This document shows positions 46,372-55,778 of a stretch of DNA of 64,000 bases, one piece after another. The DNA is from Sva-07 sp963717385. GTDB taxonomy: Bacteria > Actinomycetota > Acidimicrobiia > Acidimicrobiales > Ilumatobacteraceae. The DNA lies in the NCBI GenBank assembly GCA_963717385.1, contig CAVQWE010000026.1, positions 17,343 to 81,342 of the forward strand. Direction: 5' to 3'. The number at the start of each line of letters is the position of its first letter. Position 1 is the stretch's first letter. The notes beneath the pieces are model-generated. The model ran no database searches. It was given only the letters and a program-made list of their open reading frames with translations, and was not told the DNA's origin. The position numbers and the translations under genes were made by a program.

Positions 46372-46409
46372 AATGAGCGAACCGCACCTGGGAGTGCCGT
46401 TGGCTCATC
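46372..46409. repeat. REP-like palindromic repeat, copy B2
   Basis: Arms AATGAGCGAA (46372-46381) and TTGGCTCATC (46400-46409) with a loop CCGCACCTGGGAGTGCCG. There is one mismatch within the arms and one at the outer end. It is 23 bp after copy B1, matching the doublet spacing near 3.9 kb. Confidence 0.85.
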
Positions 46410-46469
46410 GCTTGCAGTGGAGGGCGAATCGCCACGAGCGCCGTGTTTCGCCCCTAGCCTCCAGCGACC

Positions 46470-47577
46470 ATGGGCTTCGGCACGATTGCTTTCCTGATCG
46501 CTGGGCTCGTCGCGTTGGTCGCCGGCGCCGAAGCACTCGTGCGCGGCGCGGCCAGGCTCGCCGCTCGCACCGGGATGTCGAGCGTGGTCATCGGGCTCAC
46601 GGTGGTCGCTTTCGGCACCAGCGCACCTGAGCTCGCGGTGAGCGTCGGCGATGCGCTGCGCGGCGGCCCCGAAGCCGGCTCGATCGCGATCGGCAACGTC
46701 GTCGGCTCGAACATCGCCAACATCTTGTTGGTGCTCGGCACGGCCGCAACCGTTGGCGGCGCGTTGTTCGTCGCGCAACGCATCGTTCGCCTCGACGTTC
46801 CGATCATGGTCGGCGCATCCGTGCTCGTACTGATCTTCGTGCTCAACGAGAGTCTGGGGCGTCATCGAAGGCATCGTGCTGCTCCTCGCACTCACCGTCT
46901 ACCTCACGTGGACGGTGGTGGCGGCAACCCGGGGTTCAGCACCTGACATCGTCACCGAGTACGACGAGGCACTCGATCCCGAGGCATTGGCGAAGGCGTC
47001 GGTGCTGTCCGACATCGGCTTCCTCATCCTCGGACTCGCACTGCTCGTGTTCGGCTCGCAGGCGTTGGTGAGTTCGGCCAGCGACATCGCCACCGACCTC
47101 GGCGTGAGCGATCTGGTGATCGGGCTCACCGTCGTCGCTATCGGCACGTCGCTTCCCGAAGTGGCCACGTCGGTGTTGGCGGCCGTGCGCGGCCAACGCG
47201 ACCTTGCCGTCGGCAACGCCATCGGATCGAACTTGTTCAACCTCCTGGCGGTGCTGGGCGTGACCGCCGTGATCTCACCGAACGCGATTCCGGTCGCAGC
47301 GAGCGCCGTGCAGGTCGACATTCCCGTGATGGTCGCTGTTGCCGTTGCGTGCCTGCCGATCTTCGCGAACGGCTACGTCCTCAACCGGTGGGAAGGTATT
47401 GCGTTCCTCGTGGCCTACGCCGCCTACCTCACGTGGCTGGTGATCGATGCCACCGATCACGTCTCACGAGATGCATACGGCGACGTGGCGGTGTTCTTCG
47501 TGGCACCGATCGTGGCACTCACGATCGCCACACTCTGGTATCGGGGCCGCTCGAACGGCCCGGCCGAACTGCGCTGA
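46470..47577 (+). CDS. CaCA family sodium/calcium antiporter (YrbG-like, frameshifted)
   Basis: Two inverted homologous halves each carry the alpha-repeat: VIGLTVVAFGTSAPELAVSV in the first and VIGLTVVAIGTSLPEVATSV in the second, with GNVVGSNIANILLVLG and GNAIGSNLFNLLAVLG as partners. About ten helices are visible. After LIFVLNESLG, near 46860, the frame changes and continues with LLLALTVYLTWTVVAATRG. The family exchanges Ca2+ or other cations for Na+ or H+ across the membrane. A doublet of palindromic repeats lies just upstream. Confidence 0.9.
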
Positions 47578-47602
47578 GCGGCAACACCTGAACACGAACT
47601 GC

Positions 47603-48353
47603 TCAGAGGTGGGCGTGGCGCGCCACCAACGCGGCACCGACGATGCCTGCGTTGTTGAACATCGCCGCCGGCACGATCGGGGTGTCGATCGACACCCACG
47701 GCAACCAGGTGTCTGCCACCTTCGACGCTCCACCACCGACGATGATCAGATCGGGCGAGAAGAGCATCTCGACGTGGCGGAGGTAGCGCTCGACACGAAG
47801 GCGCCCACTCCTTCCACCCGATGCCCTCTCGTTCGCGGACGCTCGCCGCGGCATGCGATTCGGCGTCGCGACCGTCGAGTTCGAGATGGCCGAGCTCGGT
47901 GTTCGGCACCAGCGTTCCGTCGACGAACAGTCCCGACCCGATGCCGGTACCGAACGTGAGCACCAGCACGACACCGGCGATGTCACGACCGGCGCCCCAC
48001 CGAATCTCGGCGAGGCCTGCAGCATCAGCGTCGTTCACCATCGCCACGTCGGCTCCGCAGGCGCCGGTGAACAACGCGTCGGCGTCGACGGCCATCCAGC
48101 TGGGATCGAGATTCGCTGCCGAATGGACGACGCCGTGTCGAACGATGCCGGGGAACCCCACGCCGATCGGCCCCGACCATCCGTGAGTCCGCACGAGGCC
48201 GGCAGCCACGTCGGCCATCGCCTCGGGAGTGGCCGGCTTCGGTGTCGGGACCCGCACCCGCTCCGATGCCAACTCGCCGGTGTCGAGATCGACGACTGCG
48301 GCCTTCATGCCGGAGCCACCGATGTCGATGCCGAATCCGAGATGACGCGTCAC
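47603..48353 (-). CDS. ppgK: polyphosphate glucokinase, ROK family (frameshifted)
   Basis: GTG at 48353 gives LGFGIDIGGSGMKAAVVDLD with the phosphate-binding loop of PPGK proteins. IGVGFPGIVRHGVVHSAANL, MVNDADAAGLAEIRWG (catalytic Asp region) and LTFGTGIGSGLFVDGTLVPN follow. After GIGWKEWA, near 47805, the frame changes to RYLRHVEMLFSPDLIIVGGG. The enzyme phosphorylates glucose from polyphosphate or ATP. The start overlaps the stop of the acyl-CoA dehydrogenase gene by 4 bp. Confidence 0.9.
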
Positions 48354-49579
48354 GATCGCTGCTGTCGTGCCTCGGACCAGCTGAGCCCTTGTTCGAGGTT
48401 GGGCTCACGCGGCAGCCCGAGGACGAACTCGCCGACGATGTTGCGCTGCACCGCGAACGTTCCGCCGCCGAGCGTGAGCGCGGGGCTGAACAGATATCCG
48501 TAGTGCCAGACCGCGGCAACATCGGCGAACTGCCCTCCCGACCCCAGGTTGTTCTCGGTCGGACCGTTCTGCGACGACGAGACGAGCGAACCCGTTGGTC
48601 CCGAGCCGGTGAGCATGCCGTCGGCGCCGGCAACGGCCTTGGCAAGTGCCATCACGTGCTGGCCGTGTTCGTCGGCCATGATCTTCTGGATCGACGCTTC
48701 GGGGCCGGGTGTCTTGCCCTTGAGCCGAGCGCTCAGGCTGCGCATCCGGTTGAGGTGCAACAGCTGTGCCTCGATGTGGAGCTTGGCAGCCTGGTCGCGC
48801 AACACCGGATCGGTGATCCCGCCATTGCGTCGGATCAGGTCGATGAGGTCGTCGGCCGACGGACCGACCCCCCACAAGGATCCCGCCGACGAGAGCGAGA
48901 CCCGCTCGTTGCTGAGCGTGACCTTTGCGAGGCGCCACCCGTCGCCCTCGTCGCCGACGCGGAGCGACGCGGGAATGCGGACGTTGTCGAAGAACACCTG
49001 GTTGAACGAGTGCGCCGTGGTCATGTCGACGATCGGACTCATCGAGATGCCGGGGAGGTCCATCGGGCAGATGAAGTAGGAGATGCCCTTGTGCTTGGGT
49101 TGGTCTGGGTCGGTGCGGGCGATCAGGATGCCGAACTGCGAATGATGGGCGCCGCTCGACCAGATCTTCGATCCGTTGACCACGTATTCGTCGCCGTCTC
49201 TGACCGCCCTGGTGGCGAGGTTGGCCAGATCGGAACCGGCATCGGGCTCGGAGAACAACTGGCTCCAGATCTCTTCGCCACTGAAGATCTTGGGGAGGTA
49301 GCGCTCGTGCTGTTCGGGGGTGCCGGCGAGGAAGATCGTCGGCGCCGCCCAGCCGATGCCGATGTGGTTGCCGGGGCGGCTGATGCCGGCCCGTGCGAGT
49401 TCATCGTCGATGACCAACTGGTCGATCGGATCGGCCTCGAGCCCCCACGGCTTGGGCCAGTGCGGCACGACGTAGCCGGCTTCGGCGAGCTGGCGGCCAG
49501 TGGGGTCGGGGTTGTCGGCCACCCAGTCGCGCACGAGGCGGCGAGTGGGGTGATCGTCGGGCGGCAGGTCGAAGTCCAT
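48350..49579 (-). CDS. acyl-CoA dehydrogenase family protein
   Basis: A 409-residue flavoprotein. FSEPDAGSDLANLATRAV is the FAD/substrate signature, and DEYVVNGSKIWSSGAHHSQF and GISMSPIVDMTTAHSFNQVF are the middle beta-domain. LHIEAQLLHLNRMRSLSARL and GGGTFAVQRNIVGEFVLGLP form the C-terminal helical domain. It removes two hydrogens from an acyl-CoA; chain specificity cannot be judged, though the acyl-CoA context of the neighbouring wax ester synthase genes suits fatty acid turnover. Confidence 0.92.
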   Translation of the reverse strand: MDFDLPPDDHPTRRLVRDWVADNPDPTGRQLAEAGYVVPHWPKPWGLEADPIDQLVIDDELARAGISRPGNHIGIGWAAPTIFLAGTPEQHERYLPKIFSGEEIWSQLFSEPDAGSDLANLATRAVRDGDEYVVNGSKIWSSGAHHSQFGILIARTDPDQPKHKGISYFICPMDLPGISMSPIVDMTTAHSFNQVFFDNVRIPASLRVGDEGDGWRLAKVTLSNERVSLSSAGSLWGVGPSADDLIDLIRRNGGITDPVLRDQAAKLHIEAQLLHLNRMRSLSARLKGKTPGPEASIQKIMADEHGQHVMALAKAVAGADGMLTGSGPTGSLVSSSQNGPTENNLGSGGQFADVAAVWHYGYLFSPALTLGGGTFAVQRNIVGEFVLGLPREPNLEQGLSWSEARQQRS

Positions 49580-49636
49580 CGCTGTCGAGTCTTGCCGCTC
49601 GGTGAGGTCCGGCCAGATTCGGGCGATCCTCGGCGA

Positions 49637-51319
49637 CTACTTCTTCACCGGCACCTTCTTCGCGGCAGCCTTCCTCTTCGCCGGCACCTTCTTCTTCGCA
49701 GTTGCCTTCTTCTTCACCGGCGCCTTCTTCGCAGCAGCCTTCTTCTTCGCCGGCACCTTCTTCGCAGCGGCCTTCTTCTTCGCCGGTGCCTTCCTGGCCG
49801 CCACCTTCTTGGCACTGCCGCGTCGCATCGCTGGTGGAGGCTGCGCCTCGAACCAATCGGCCCCGGTCGCTTCGAACAGCACGGCGATCTCGTCGATGTG
49901 CAGATCGACCAGATCCCACAGATCGGGAACCAGTTCACGGTCGGCGATCAGCCCGAAGTCGAGCCGATCGAGGTAGCTGTGCACGGTGATGTTCAATCCC
50001 ATGTCGTCAGCAATCGTCGACACCGGGATGTAGTTGGTCATCTTCGCCCCGGCGAAATACAACGCGTGACGCGGGCCAGGAACGTTCGAGATGACCACGT
50101 TGGTCGGCAGGTTGACGCGGTCGGCGAGTCGCAGGCGCGACTGCAACCGCATCGCCGCTGTCGCCGCGAGCGGCGGTGCCACCTGGGCCAACTCGGCGAT
50201 GTCCTCGGCGGGCAGCACGTCCATCTGGAGCTTGGCTTCCTGCATCGCTTCGTGGCAGCGCTGCAACCGTTCGATCGGGTCGGCCACGTTGGTTGGCAGG
50301 TCGGCGATGATGCCTCCGACCCTGTTGGTCCACGGGTCCTCCTCGTCACCGGTGCGGATCGACACCGGCACCATGGCGCGCAGCGGCGCCTCGGGAAGTG
50401 CGTCATGGCGCAGCAGGTACTCGCGCAGGGCACCGGCGCACACCGCCATGACGATGTCGTTGACCGTGCACCCGGTGGCGTCCTTGAGCGCTTTGATGTT
50501 GCCGAGTGCCGTGGACCGCATGGCGAACCGACGGTGCGGGGTGACCGCACGGTTGAACGGTGTGGGTGGCGCCGGCGACAACGGAATCCGGACCCGGTGC
50601 ACCGGCTCTGGGGTGTCGATCCCTCCGCCGAGCGCAACCGACTTCAGTGCATCGCGCGCCTGAGCAGCAACGGCGGACACGCTGTCGACTCCGGCAGCCT
50701 CGGCAAGATTGCGGATCATGCGCAACGACAAGCGCATCCCCTTGACCGGGTTGGCTGCCAGGTTGCGCATCGTTCGTTCGAGCAGATCACGATCGGACGG
50801 CACCTGTTCACCGACCCAGTCGACGTGGTCGGGCATGGGTGTGTCGGGCGCAGGGTCGGTCAGCATGTTGAGCAGCAGCACGCCCGACGCACCGTCGATC
50901 GTTGCGTGGTGAGTCTTGGTGAGCATCGCCCACCGGCCGTCGGCCAGCCCCTCGATCACATAGGCCTCCCACAGGGGGCGGGTGCGGTCCATCCGGCGCC
51001 CGACGATGCGAGCCACCTGTTCGGCCAACTGGTCGGCACCGCCCGGAGGGGCGAGTCCGATGTGGCGCACATGGAAGTTGAGATCGAAGTCCGGGTCGTC
51101 GATCCAATAGGGATGATCGAGTTGGAAGGGCACCTCGACCAGCCGGCGACGCATGGGCTCGAGCCGCCCGAGCAATGCGTCGAATCGCTCGTATGCCGCC
51201 TGGAAGGGATCGAAGTCGCCGTCGGGGCGCTCGTAGATGGCGAGCCCGTTCACGTGGCCGTACGTGTTGGGTGTCTCCATGTACAGAAATGCTGCGTCGA
51301 GGCCGGACAGTTGTTTCAC
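49637..51319 (-). CDS. wax ester synthase/diacylglycerol acyltransferase with Lys/Ala-rich C-terminal tail
   Basis: GTG at 51319 opens VKQLSGLDAAFLYMETPNTY. The catalytic HHxxxDG motif is THHATIDG at residues 136-143. VNDIVMAVCAGALREYLLRH, VISNVPGPRHALYFAGAKMT and NITVHSYLDRLDFGLIADRE are the conserved C-terminal blocks. These enzymes make triacylglycerol or wax esters from acyl-CoA. About 57 extra residues at the end (from 503) are mostly Lys, Ala, Pro and Val, in units such as KAPAKKKAAAKKVPAKK, very like the repeat protein next to HU. That tail is unusual for the family. It diverges from a second WS/DGAT gene. Confidence 0.93.
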   Translation of the reverse strand: MKQLSGLDAAFLYMETPNTYGHVNGLAIYERPDGDFDPFQAAYERFDALLGRLEPMRRRLVEVPFQLDHPYWIDDPDFDLNFHVRHIGLAPPGGADQLAEQVARIVGRRMDRTRPLWEAYVIEGLADGRWAMLTKTHHATIDGASGVLLLNMLTDPAPDTPMPDHVDWVGEQVPSDRDLLERTMRNLAANPVKGMRLSLRMIRNLAEAAGVDSVSAVAAQARDALKSVALGGGIDTPEPVHRVRIPLSPAPPTPFNRAVTPHRRFAMRSTALGNIKALKDATGCTVNDIVMAVCAGALREYLLRHDALPEAPLRAMVPVSIRTGDEEDPWTNRVGGIIADLPTNVADPIERLQRCHEAMQEAKLQMDVLPAEDIAELAQVAPPLAATAAMRLQSRLRLADRVNLPTNVVISNVPGPRHALYFAGAKMTNYIPVSTIADDMGLNITVHSYLDRLDFGLIADRELVPDLWDLVDLHIDEIAVLFEATGADWFEAQPPPAMRRGSAKKVAARKAPAKKKAAAKKVPAKKKAAAKKAPVKKKATAKKKVPAKRKAAAKKVPVKK

Positions 51320-51460
51320 GCAGGCAGTCTCGCGCTCGACGCCCGTGGAAAGACACCCCGGACGACGTGGCCGACCCCCATGCCACAGGTGTACGTTCTG
51401 CTGCATGAGGTCGTCGGGCACGCAGTCGCGGCCCCGGCAGACCCGGGCTGGGGGAGCCGC

Positions 51461-52900
51461 GTGAGCGAGTTGCACTACGACGAGTGGATGAGCGAGAGCG
51501 ATTCGGTGCTCTGGCACATCGAACGCGACCCGCTGCTGCGCTCCACGATCACCAGTGTGTGGTTCCTCGATGCAGCACCCGATCGGGCACGCATGGATGC
51601 CGTCGTCGACCGGATCGTGGAGAAGATCCCCCGCTTGCATCAACGTGTCGTCGACGAACAACCCGGTGTGGCACCGCCGCGCTGGGCCGACGATCCCCAC
51701 GTCGATGTCGACTACCACTACAGCTGGGCACGCCTGCCCGGGCGACGGGTGAGTCGCCGCGACGTCTTGAACCACGCGCAACGCCTCGCCGCACGAGCCT
51801 TCGACAAAGACCGTCCGCTGTGGGAGCTGTGCGTGGTCGAGGGCCTCCCCGGCAAGCGGGCCGCCTTCATCATGAAGGTGCATCACGCGATCGCCGACGG
51901 CCTCGGGATGGTGCAGCTGCTGCAACACATGGTCGACCTCGAGCGCGACCCGGATCCCGATGCCGACGACGCTGCAGTGGCCGCCCCGGTTCCGCCCGAG
52001 GTTGCTGCGCGGCTCCGGGTCGAGGCGCCGATGTGGGCCATCCCTGGTGCGCGTTCGCTTGCACATCGCGTCGCGTCCGAGGCGAAGACGGGCGCTCGCC
52101 TGGGGCGGGCGTCGCTCAAGACCGCCAGCGATCTCCTACGCGATCCACGCGGCACGATCGAACAACTCGGCCGCACCACCAGCTCGATCGCCCGTGTTGT
52201 CAAACCGGCCACCGCTCCGCTCAGCACCGTGATGAACGACCGGTCGATCAACACCCATTTCGAATCGGTCTCGGTTCCGTTCTCGGCATTCAAGGCTGCG
52301 GCACGCGCGGCCGACGGCACGCTCAACGATGTCTTCGTGGCGGTCACCCTCGACGCACTGAAGCGCTTCCACGATGCCGCCGGCCGGCCGTGTCCCGAGG
52401 TGCGGATGAACATGCCGATCAGCGTTCGCGGCGGCGAGGGATCGAACAACTTCGACAATCAGTTCGTGCCCGCTCGCATGGTGCTGCCACTCAGCGACTG
52501 CGACCCAGCCGAACGGATCGGCGAGGTCCGCGAGTTGCTGCGCGCCGCCCGCGCCGAGCCGGCACTGCCGCACGTCAACGACATCTCCGGGGTGATCGCA
52601 CGCTTCGGTCCGAGTGCTGCGGTGTCGATTCTCGGCGCGATGCTCAAGGGCGTCGACATCACCACCTCGAACGTGCCCGGACCGCCGTTCCCGGTGTTCA
52701 TGGCCGGCGCCCGCGTCGAGGAGTTCTACGCCTTCGGCCCCCTCGCCGGAGCGGCCATCAACATCACGTTGTTCAGCTACGACGGCACGGTGCACCTGGG
52801 CGTCAACAGCGACCGAGCTGCGGTGGGCGACCACGACCTGTTCGCTCGGTGCCTGCGTGCAGCCATCGATGACACCGTTGCCGTGAGCCAGCCGGCGTGA
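51461..52900 (+). CDS. wax ester synthase/diacylglycerol acyltransferase family protein (second copy)
   Basis: GTG at 51461 has GGGGGAG just upstream. The acceptor motif is KVHHAIADGLGMVQLLQHMV. LNDVFVAVTLDALKRFHDAA and ITTSNVPGPPFPVFMAGARV follow. It is related to, but clearly diverged from, the neighbouring divergent copy, and lacks the basic tail. At 479 residues it is of normal length. The stop overlaps the start of the first DUF202 gene by 4 bp (GTGA). Confidence 0.92.
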   Translation: MSELHYDEWMSESDSVLWHIERDPLLRSTITSVWFLDAAPDRARMDAVVDRIVEKIPRLHQRVVDEQPGVAPPRWADDPHVDVDYHYSWARLPGRRVSRRDVLNHAQRLAARAFDKDRPLWELCVVEGLPGKRAAFIMKVHHAIADGLGMVQLLQHMVDLERDPDPDADDAAVAAPVPPEVAARLRVEAPMWAIPGARSLAHRVASEAKTGARLGRASLKTASDLLRDPRGTIEQLGRTTSSIARVVKPATAPLSTVMNDRSINTHFESVSVPFSAFKAAARAADGTLNDVFVAVTLDALKRFHDAAGRPCPEVRMNMPISVRGGEGSNNFDNQFVPARMVLPLSDCDPAERIGEVRELLRAARAEPALPHVNDISGVIARFGPSAAVSILGAMLKGVDITTSNVPGPPFPVFMAGARVEEFYAFGPLAGAAINITLFSYDGTVHLGVNSDRAAVGDHDLFARCLRAAIDDTVAVSQPA

Positions 52901-53265
52901 CGCTGCGCGAGCGCATCTTGCCGCCCGATCCGCGGCGGGTGGGCACCGAGCCCGACTACCGCTTCACGCTCGCCAACGAGCGAACGTTCCTCGCCTGGAT
53001 TCGTACGGCGCTTGCGCTTGCCGCCGGCGGCCTCGCCGCGGTGAGCCTGCTCGACGAGGTGGCGCTCGGCGAGACGCTCGGCGTCTTGCTGCTTGCTCTC
53101 AGCTTTCTCACGGCGGCCAGCGCCTACCGACGGTGGGCGCTCACCGAGCGGGCGATGCGCCTCAACGAACCGATGCCGAAGTCGCGCCTGCCGATGATGA
53201 TGGCGGTGGGCACCGCCGTCGTGGCGGTCGTCGCCGGCGTGATCCTGGTGATCGACCGGGCATGA
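52897..53265 (+). CDS. DUF202 (YidH-like) membrane protein, first copy
   Basis: A 122-residue protein with the DUF202 entry RFTLANERTFLAWIRTALAL and three helices (GLAAVSLLDEVALGETLGVL region, LLALSFLTAASAYRRWALTE, MMMAVGTAVVAVVAGVILVI). The role of the family is unknown. It overlaps the WS/DGAT stop and the next DUF202 gene, so the three are translationally linked. Confidence 0.88.
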   Translation: MTLRERILPPDPRRVGTEPDYRFTLANERTFLAWIRTALALAAGGLAAVSLLDEVALGETLGVLLLALSFLTAASAYRRWALTERAMRLNEPMPKSRLPMMMAVGTAVVAVVAGVILVIDRA

Positions 53266-53610
53266 CCGAATCCCGGCCGATTGCGGTGTTCGACAGCGGA
53301 CTGCAGCATGAGCGCACGTCGCTGGCATGGGAGCGAACGGCGATCTCGATGATGGTCGCCGGGCTGGTGTTGAGCCGGTTCGCCGCCACCCAGGGCGTTC
53401 TGGCTGCTCGCTGCGGGCGGCATGGTGCAGGTCACGTTCGGCGCAGTGCTGCTGGTGTGGTCGGGCGTGCACTACGAAGAGCTGCACGGCACCCTGCGAC
53501 GCGGCGCCGACGTGGTGCACCCGTCGGCCACTCGCTGGGTCGGTGTCGCCACCGTCGCTGGCACTGGCGCCGGCCTGGCTGCGGCAGTCTTCGTCACCAT
53601 CGTGCGCTGA
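53262..53610 (+). CDS. DUF202 membrane protein, second copy (frameshifted)
   Basis: Starts with ATG at 53262, overlapping the previous stop by 4 bp. GLQHERTSLAWERTAISMMV is the family entry. After RFAATQG, near 53400, the frame changes to MVQVTFGAVLLVWSGVHYEE and then WVGVATVAGTGAGLAAAVFV, giving three helices in all. Tandem DUF202 pairs of this kind are common in actinobacteria. Function unknown. Confidence 0.8.
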
Positions 53611-53658
53611 ACAGATCGACGGTCGGTTGGCGGCGAGCGTTCGGTAGTCTTGTCCGAC

Positions 53659-54657
53659 ATGGATCCCATCCCCCGACCATCGCCGGCGCCTCGCCGTCGG
53701 TCTGGCCTTGGGCGCTGTGATCGCCATTGCGGCAGTGGGCGCCGTGATCACCGCCGACGACGGATCCGATTCGATCGCACTTTCTGCCGTTGCCGCCGAC
53801 GGCGTCGCAGCCGGTGGCGACTCAGCGATCGCCCCGGTCGGCTGGCGCTGCCCGACCTCGAAGGCGAACTCGGCCAGAACGAAGCCGAGCCCGACGAGGC
53901 TGTCGAGCCCGAACGCGCCGACGGTGGCTGCACCATCGGTGCACTCTCGATTCGTCTCGGCTCGACCGGAGTCGGTGTCGAATGCCTCCAGCAGGCGCTT
54001 GCCGACGAAGGGTTCTATGACGGCGCCATCGACGGCGACTTCGATGATCCGACACTTGCCGCCGTCCTGGCCTACCAGGAAGACGCCGAGCTCTTCGTCG
54101 ACGGTGTCGTCGGCCGCGAGAGCGCACTGCAGCTCGAGATCTGGCCCGACGAAGAGTCGTTCGTCGTCTACACGCCGCCCCCTGCTGAAGGGGCGATGGA
54201 CTCCACCGGCTATCTGCTCTCGCCCGTGGCGAGCGCCGGCGCCGACGCTCCGCCGCTGCCTGAGAACTCTGGAAGCGGCCGACGGGTCGTCTACGACCGC
54301 GCCGGCCAACGCGCCTGGGCGGTCGGCGACAACGGCGAGATCATCCGATCGTGGTTGGTCACCGGCAGCCAGTACAGCAACGAGATGCCCGGAACCCACA
54401 CCGTCTACAGCCGCTCGGAGATGTCGACAGCGTGGAACGGCCAGGCGTGGCTGCCCCAGATGATTCGCTATCAGCGCACCGAGATCGGCCACATCGGTTT
54501 CCATGCGATTCCATTGCACGTCGACGACAACTCGCCGTATCAGGGCACCGAAGAACTCGGTACCCGCCTGTCGGGCGGCTGCCAGCGCCAGCACAACCTC
54601 GACGCTGCGTTCATGTGGGCGTTCGCCGACGTCGGCACCACCGTCGTCGTCACCTGA
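53659..54657 (+). CDS. YkuD-like L,D-transpeptidase with peptidoglycan-binding repeat (two frameshifts, altered active-site motif)
   Basis: ATG at 53659 opens MDPIPRP. The N-terminal helix AVIAIAAVGAVITADDG is read in another frame between shifts near 53683 and 53840. A peptidoglycan-binding repeat follows (LSIRLGSTGVGVECLQQALA, then FYDGAIDGDFDDPTLAAVLA). The catalytic part has IGFHAIPLHVDDNSPY and RLSGGCQRQHNLDAAFMWAF. The usual SHGC is SGGC here, so the conserved His next to the Gly-Cys is replaced. It may be a weaker or different L,D-transpeptidase-fold enzyme. Confidence 0.78.
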   Translation: MDPIPRPSPAPRRRSGLGRCDRHCGSGRRDHRRRRIRFDRTFCRCRRRRRSRWRLSDRPGRLALPDLEGELGQNEAEPDEAVEPERADGGCTIGALSIRLGSTGVGVECLQQALADEGFYDGAIDGDFDDPTLAAVLAYQEDAELFVDGVVGRESALQLEIWPDEESFVVYTPPPAEGAMDSTGYLLSPVASAGADAPPLPENSGSGRRVVYDRAGQRAWAVGDNGEIIRSWLVTGSQYSNEMPGTHTVYSRSEMSTAWNGQAWLPQMIRYQRTEIGHIGFHAIPLHVDDNSPYQGTEELGTRLSGGCQRQHNLDAAFMWAFADVGTTVVVT

Positions 54658-54683
54658 TCCTGCCGCCCAGCCCCCCGAACAGA

Positions 54684-55770
54684 TCAGAGTCGGGCGTGGA
54701 GGCGGGTTGCCTGTTCGGCGGCTTTGGCCCGGATCTCGCCGGCATCGACCCGAGTGGCGACGCCGTTGCGTAGCGCCGGCTCGCCGTCGATGTCGACGTC
54801 GATCGCCCGGACCGTCGGCGTGTAGGCGAGATGCCACGGCTCCATCGGGGCGTACGACCACCTGACACGATCGGTTCGCGCCTCGGGCACGAGCACCCAA
54901 CCCTGTTCGAGCCACGACCAGGCCGTGTCGGGACTGAACGTCACGTCGACAGCTCGCGCGGCAACGAACGCCAGTTGGAACTCGGCGATCATGTCGGCGC
55001 CGATCCCGTCGGTGCCGAGCGCCACCGGATTGGCGAACCGAACAGGCCGGGCATACCCGACCGAGTTGTTCATGTTCGAGCGCGGGTTGTGCACGAGGTG
55101 CCGCGCAGACCGTGACCGTCGGGGAGGTACACGCCGTGGATCAGCAACCAGTCGTCGGCGGTCAGGTCCAATCGAGCCGCTCGACGGCGCCGGCATCGTC
55201 CGGGCCCTCGGCGACGTGGATGTGAACCCCGACGCCGTGCTTCGAGGCGAGTTCGGCGGCGGCGGCGAGCGTGTCGTCGGAGCAGGTGAACGCAGCGTGC
55301 ACTCCGACCATCCCCCGCCCACCCTCGCTGTAGGAATCGATCGTTCTCCTCCAGACCCGCGACGTGCCCCGTCAGCGCCGTGGCGATCGGTGACGCCATA
55401 ACACGTCGACGACACGCACGCCGACCTCGGCACAGGCAGCAGCGATGACACTCAACGACCCCTCGATCGCGTTCGGCGACTCGTGGTGGTCGACGATCGC
55501 CGTGCAGCCCGCTTCGAGCGCTTCGAGCGCACCGAGCTTGGCCGACGCCTCCAGCATCTCGAGATCGAGCGCAGTGTCGAGTCGCCACCAGATCTGCTCC
55601 AGCACGCCCAGGAAGCTCGATGGGGTACTCGGTGGCGGCGGCATCCCGCGCGCCAACGTCGAGTAGAGGTGATGATGTGCGCACACCATCGCCGGCGTGA
55701 GCACGTCCTCGTGGGCGACCATCCGGACCGGCTCCGTCGCTGTCAACACGTGGGCACCGTCTACGCCGCT
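54684..55770 (-). pseudogene. decayed or error-laden amidohydrolase (SsnA/chlorohydrolase-like) lacking its N-terminus
   Basis: Pieces in three frames join in order: VLTPAMVCAHHHLYSTLARG (metal-site HxH), GCTAIVDHHESPNAIEGSL, then after shifts near 55395 and 55340 the segment whose ends read GLEENDRFL and HVAEGPD, then DLTADDWLLIHGVYLPDGHG after 55175, and NMNNSVGYARPVRF plus VALGTDGIGADMIAEFQLAF after 55105. They fit the SsnA/cytosine-deaminase-like amidohydrolases. Only about 25 residues precede the HxH, where the family needs about 55, because the next gene occupies that space. Truncation plus four shifts argues for a pseudogene, though sequence errors are common in this window. Confidence 0.65.
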
Positions 55771-55778
55771 GCCTCGAG

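Noticed and set aside
48242..52900. Very long open frame (over 1500 codons) on the plus strand
   Set aside because: Only its last 479 codons (from 51461) are the WS/DGAT. The rest runs antisense to ppgK, the acyl-CoA dehydrogenase and the tailed WS/DGAT, which have clear family motifs. Long antisense frames are expected in GC-rich DNA.
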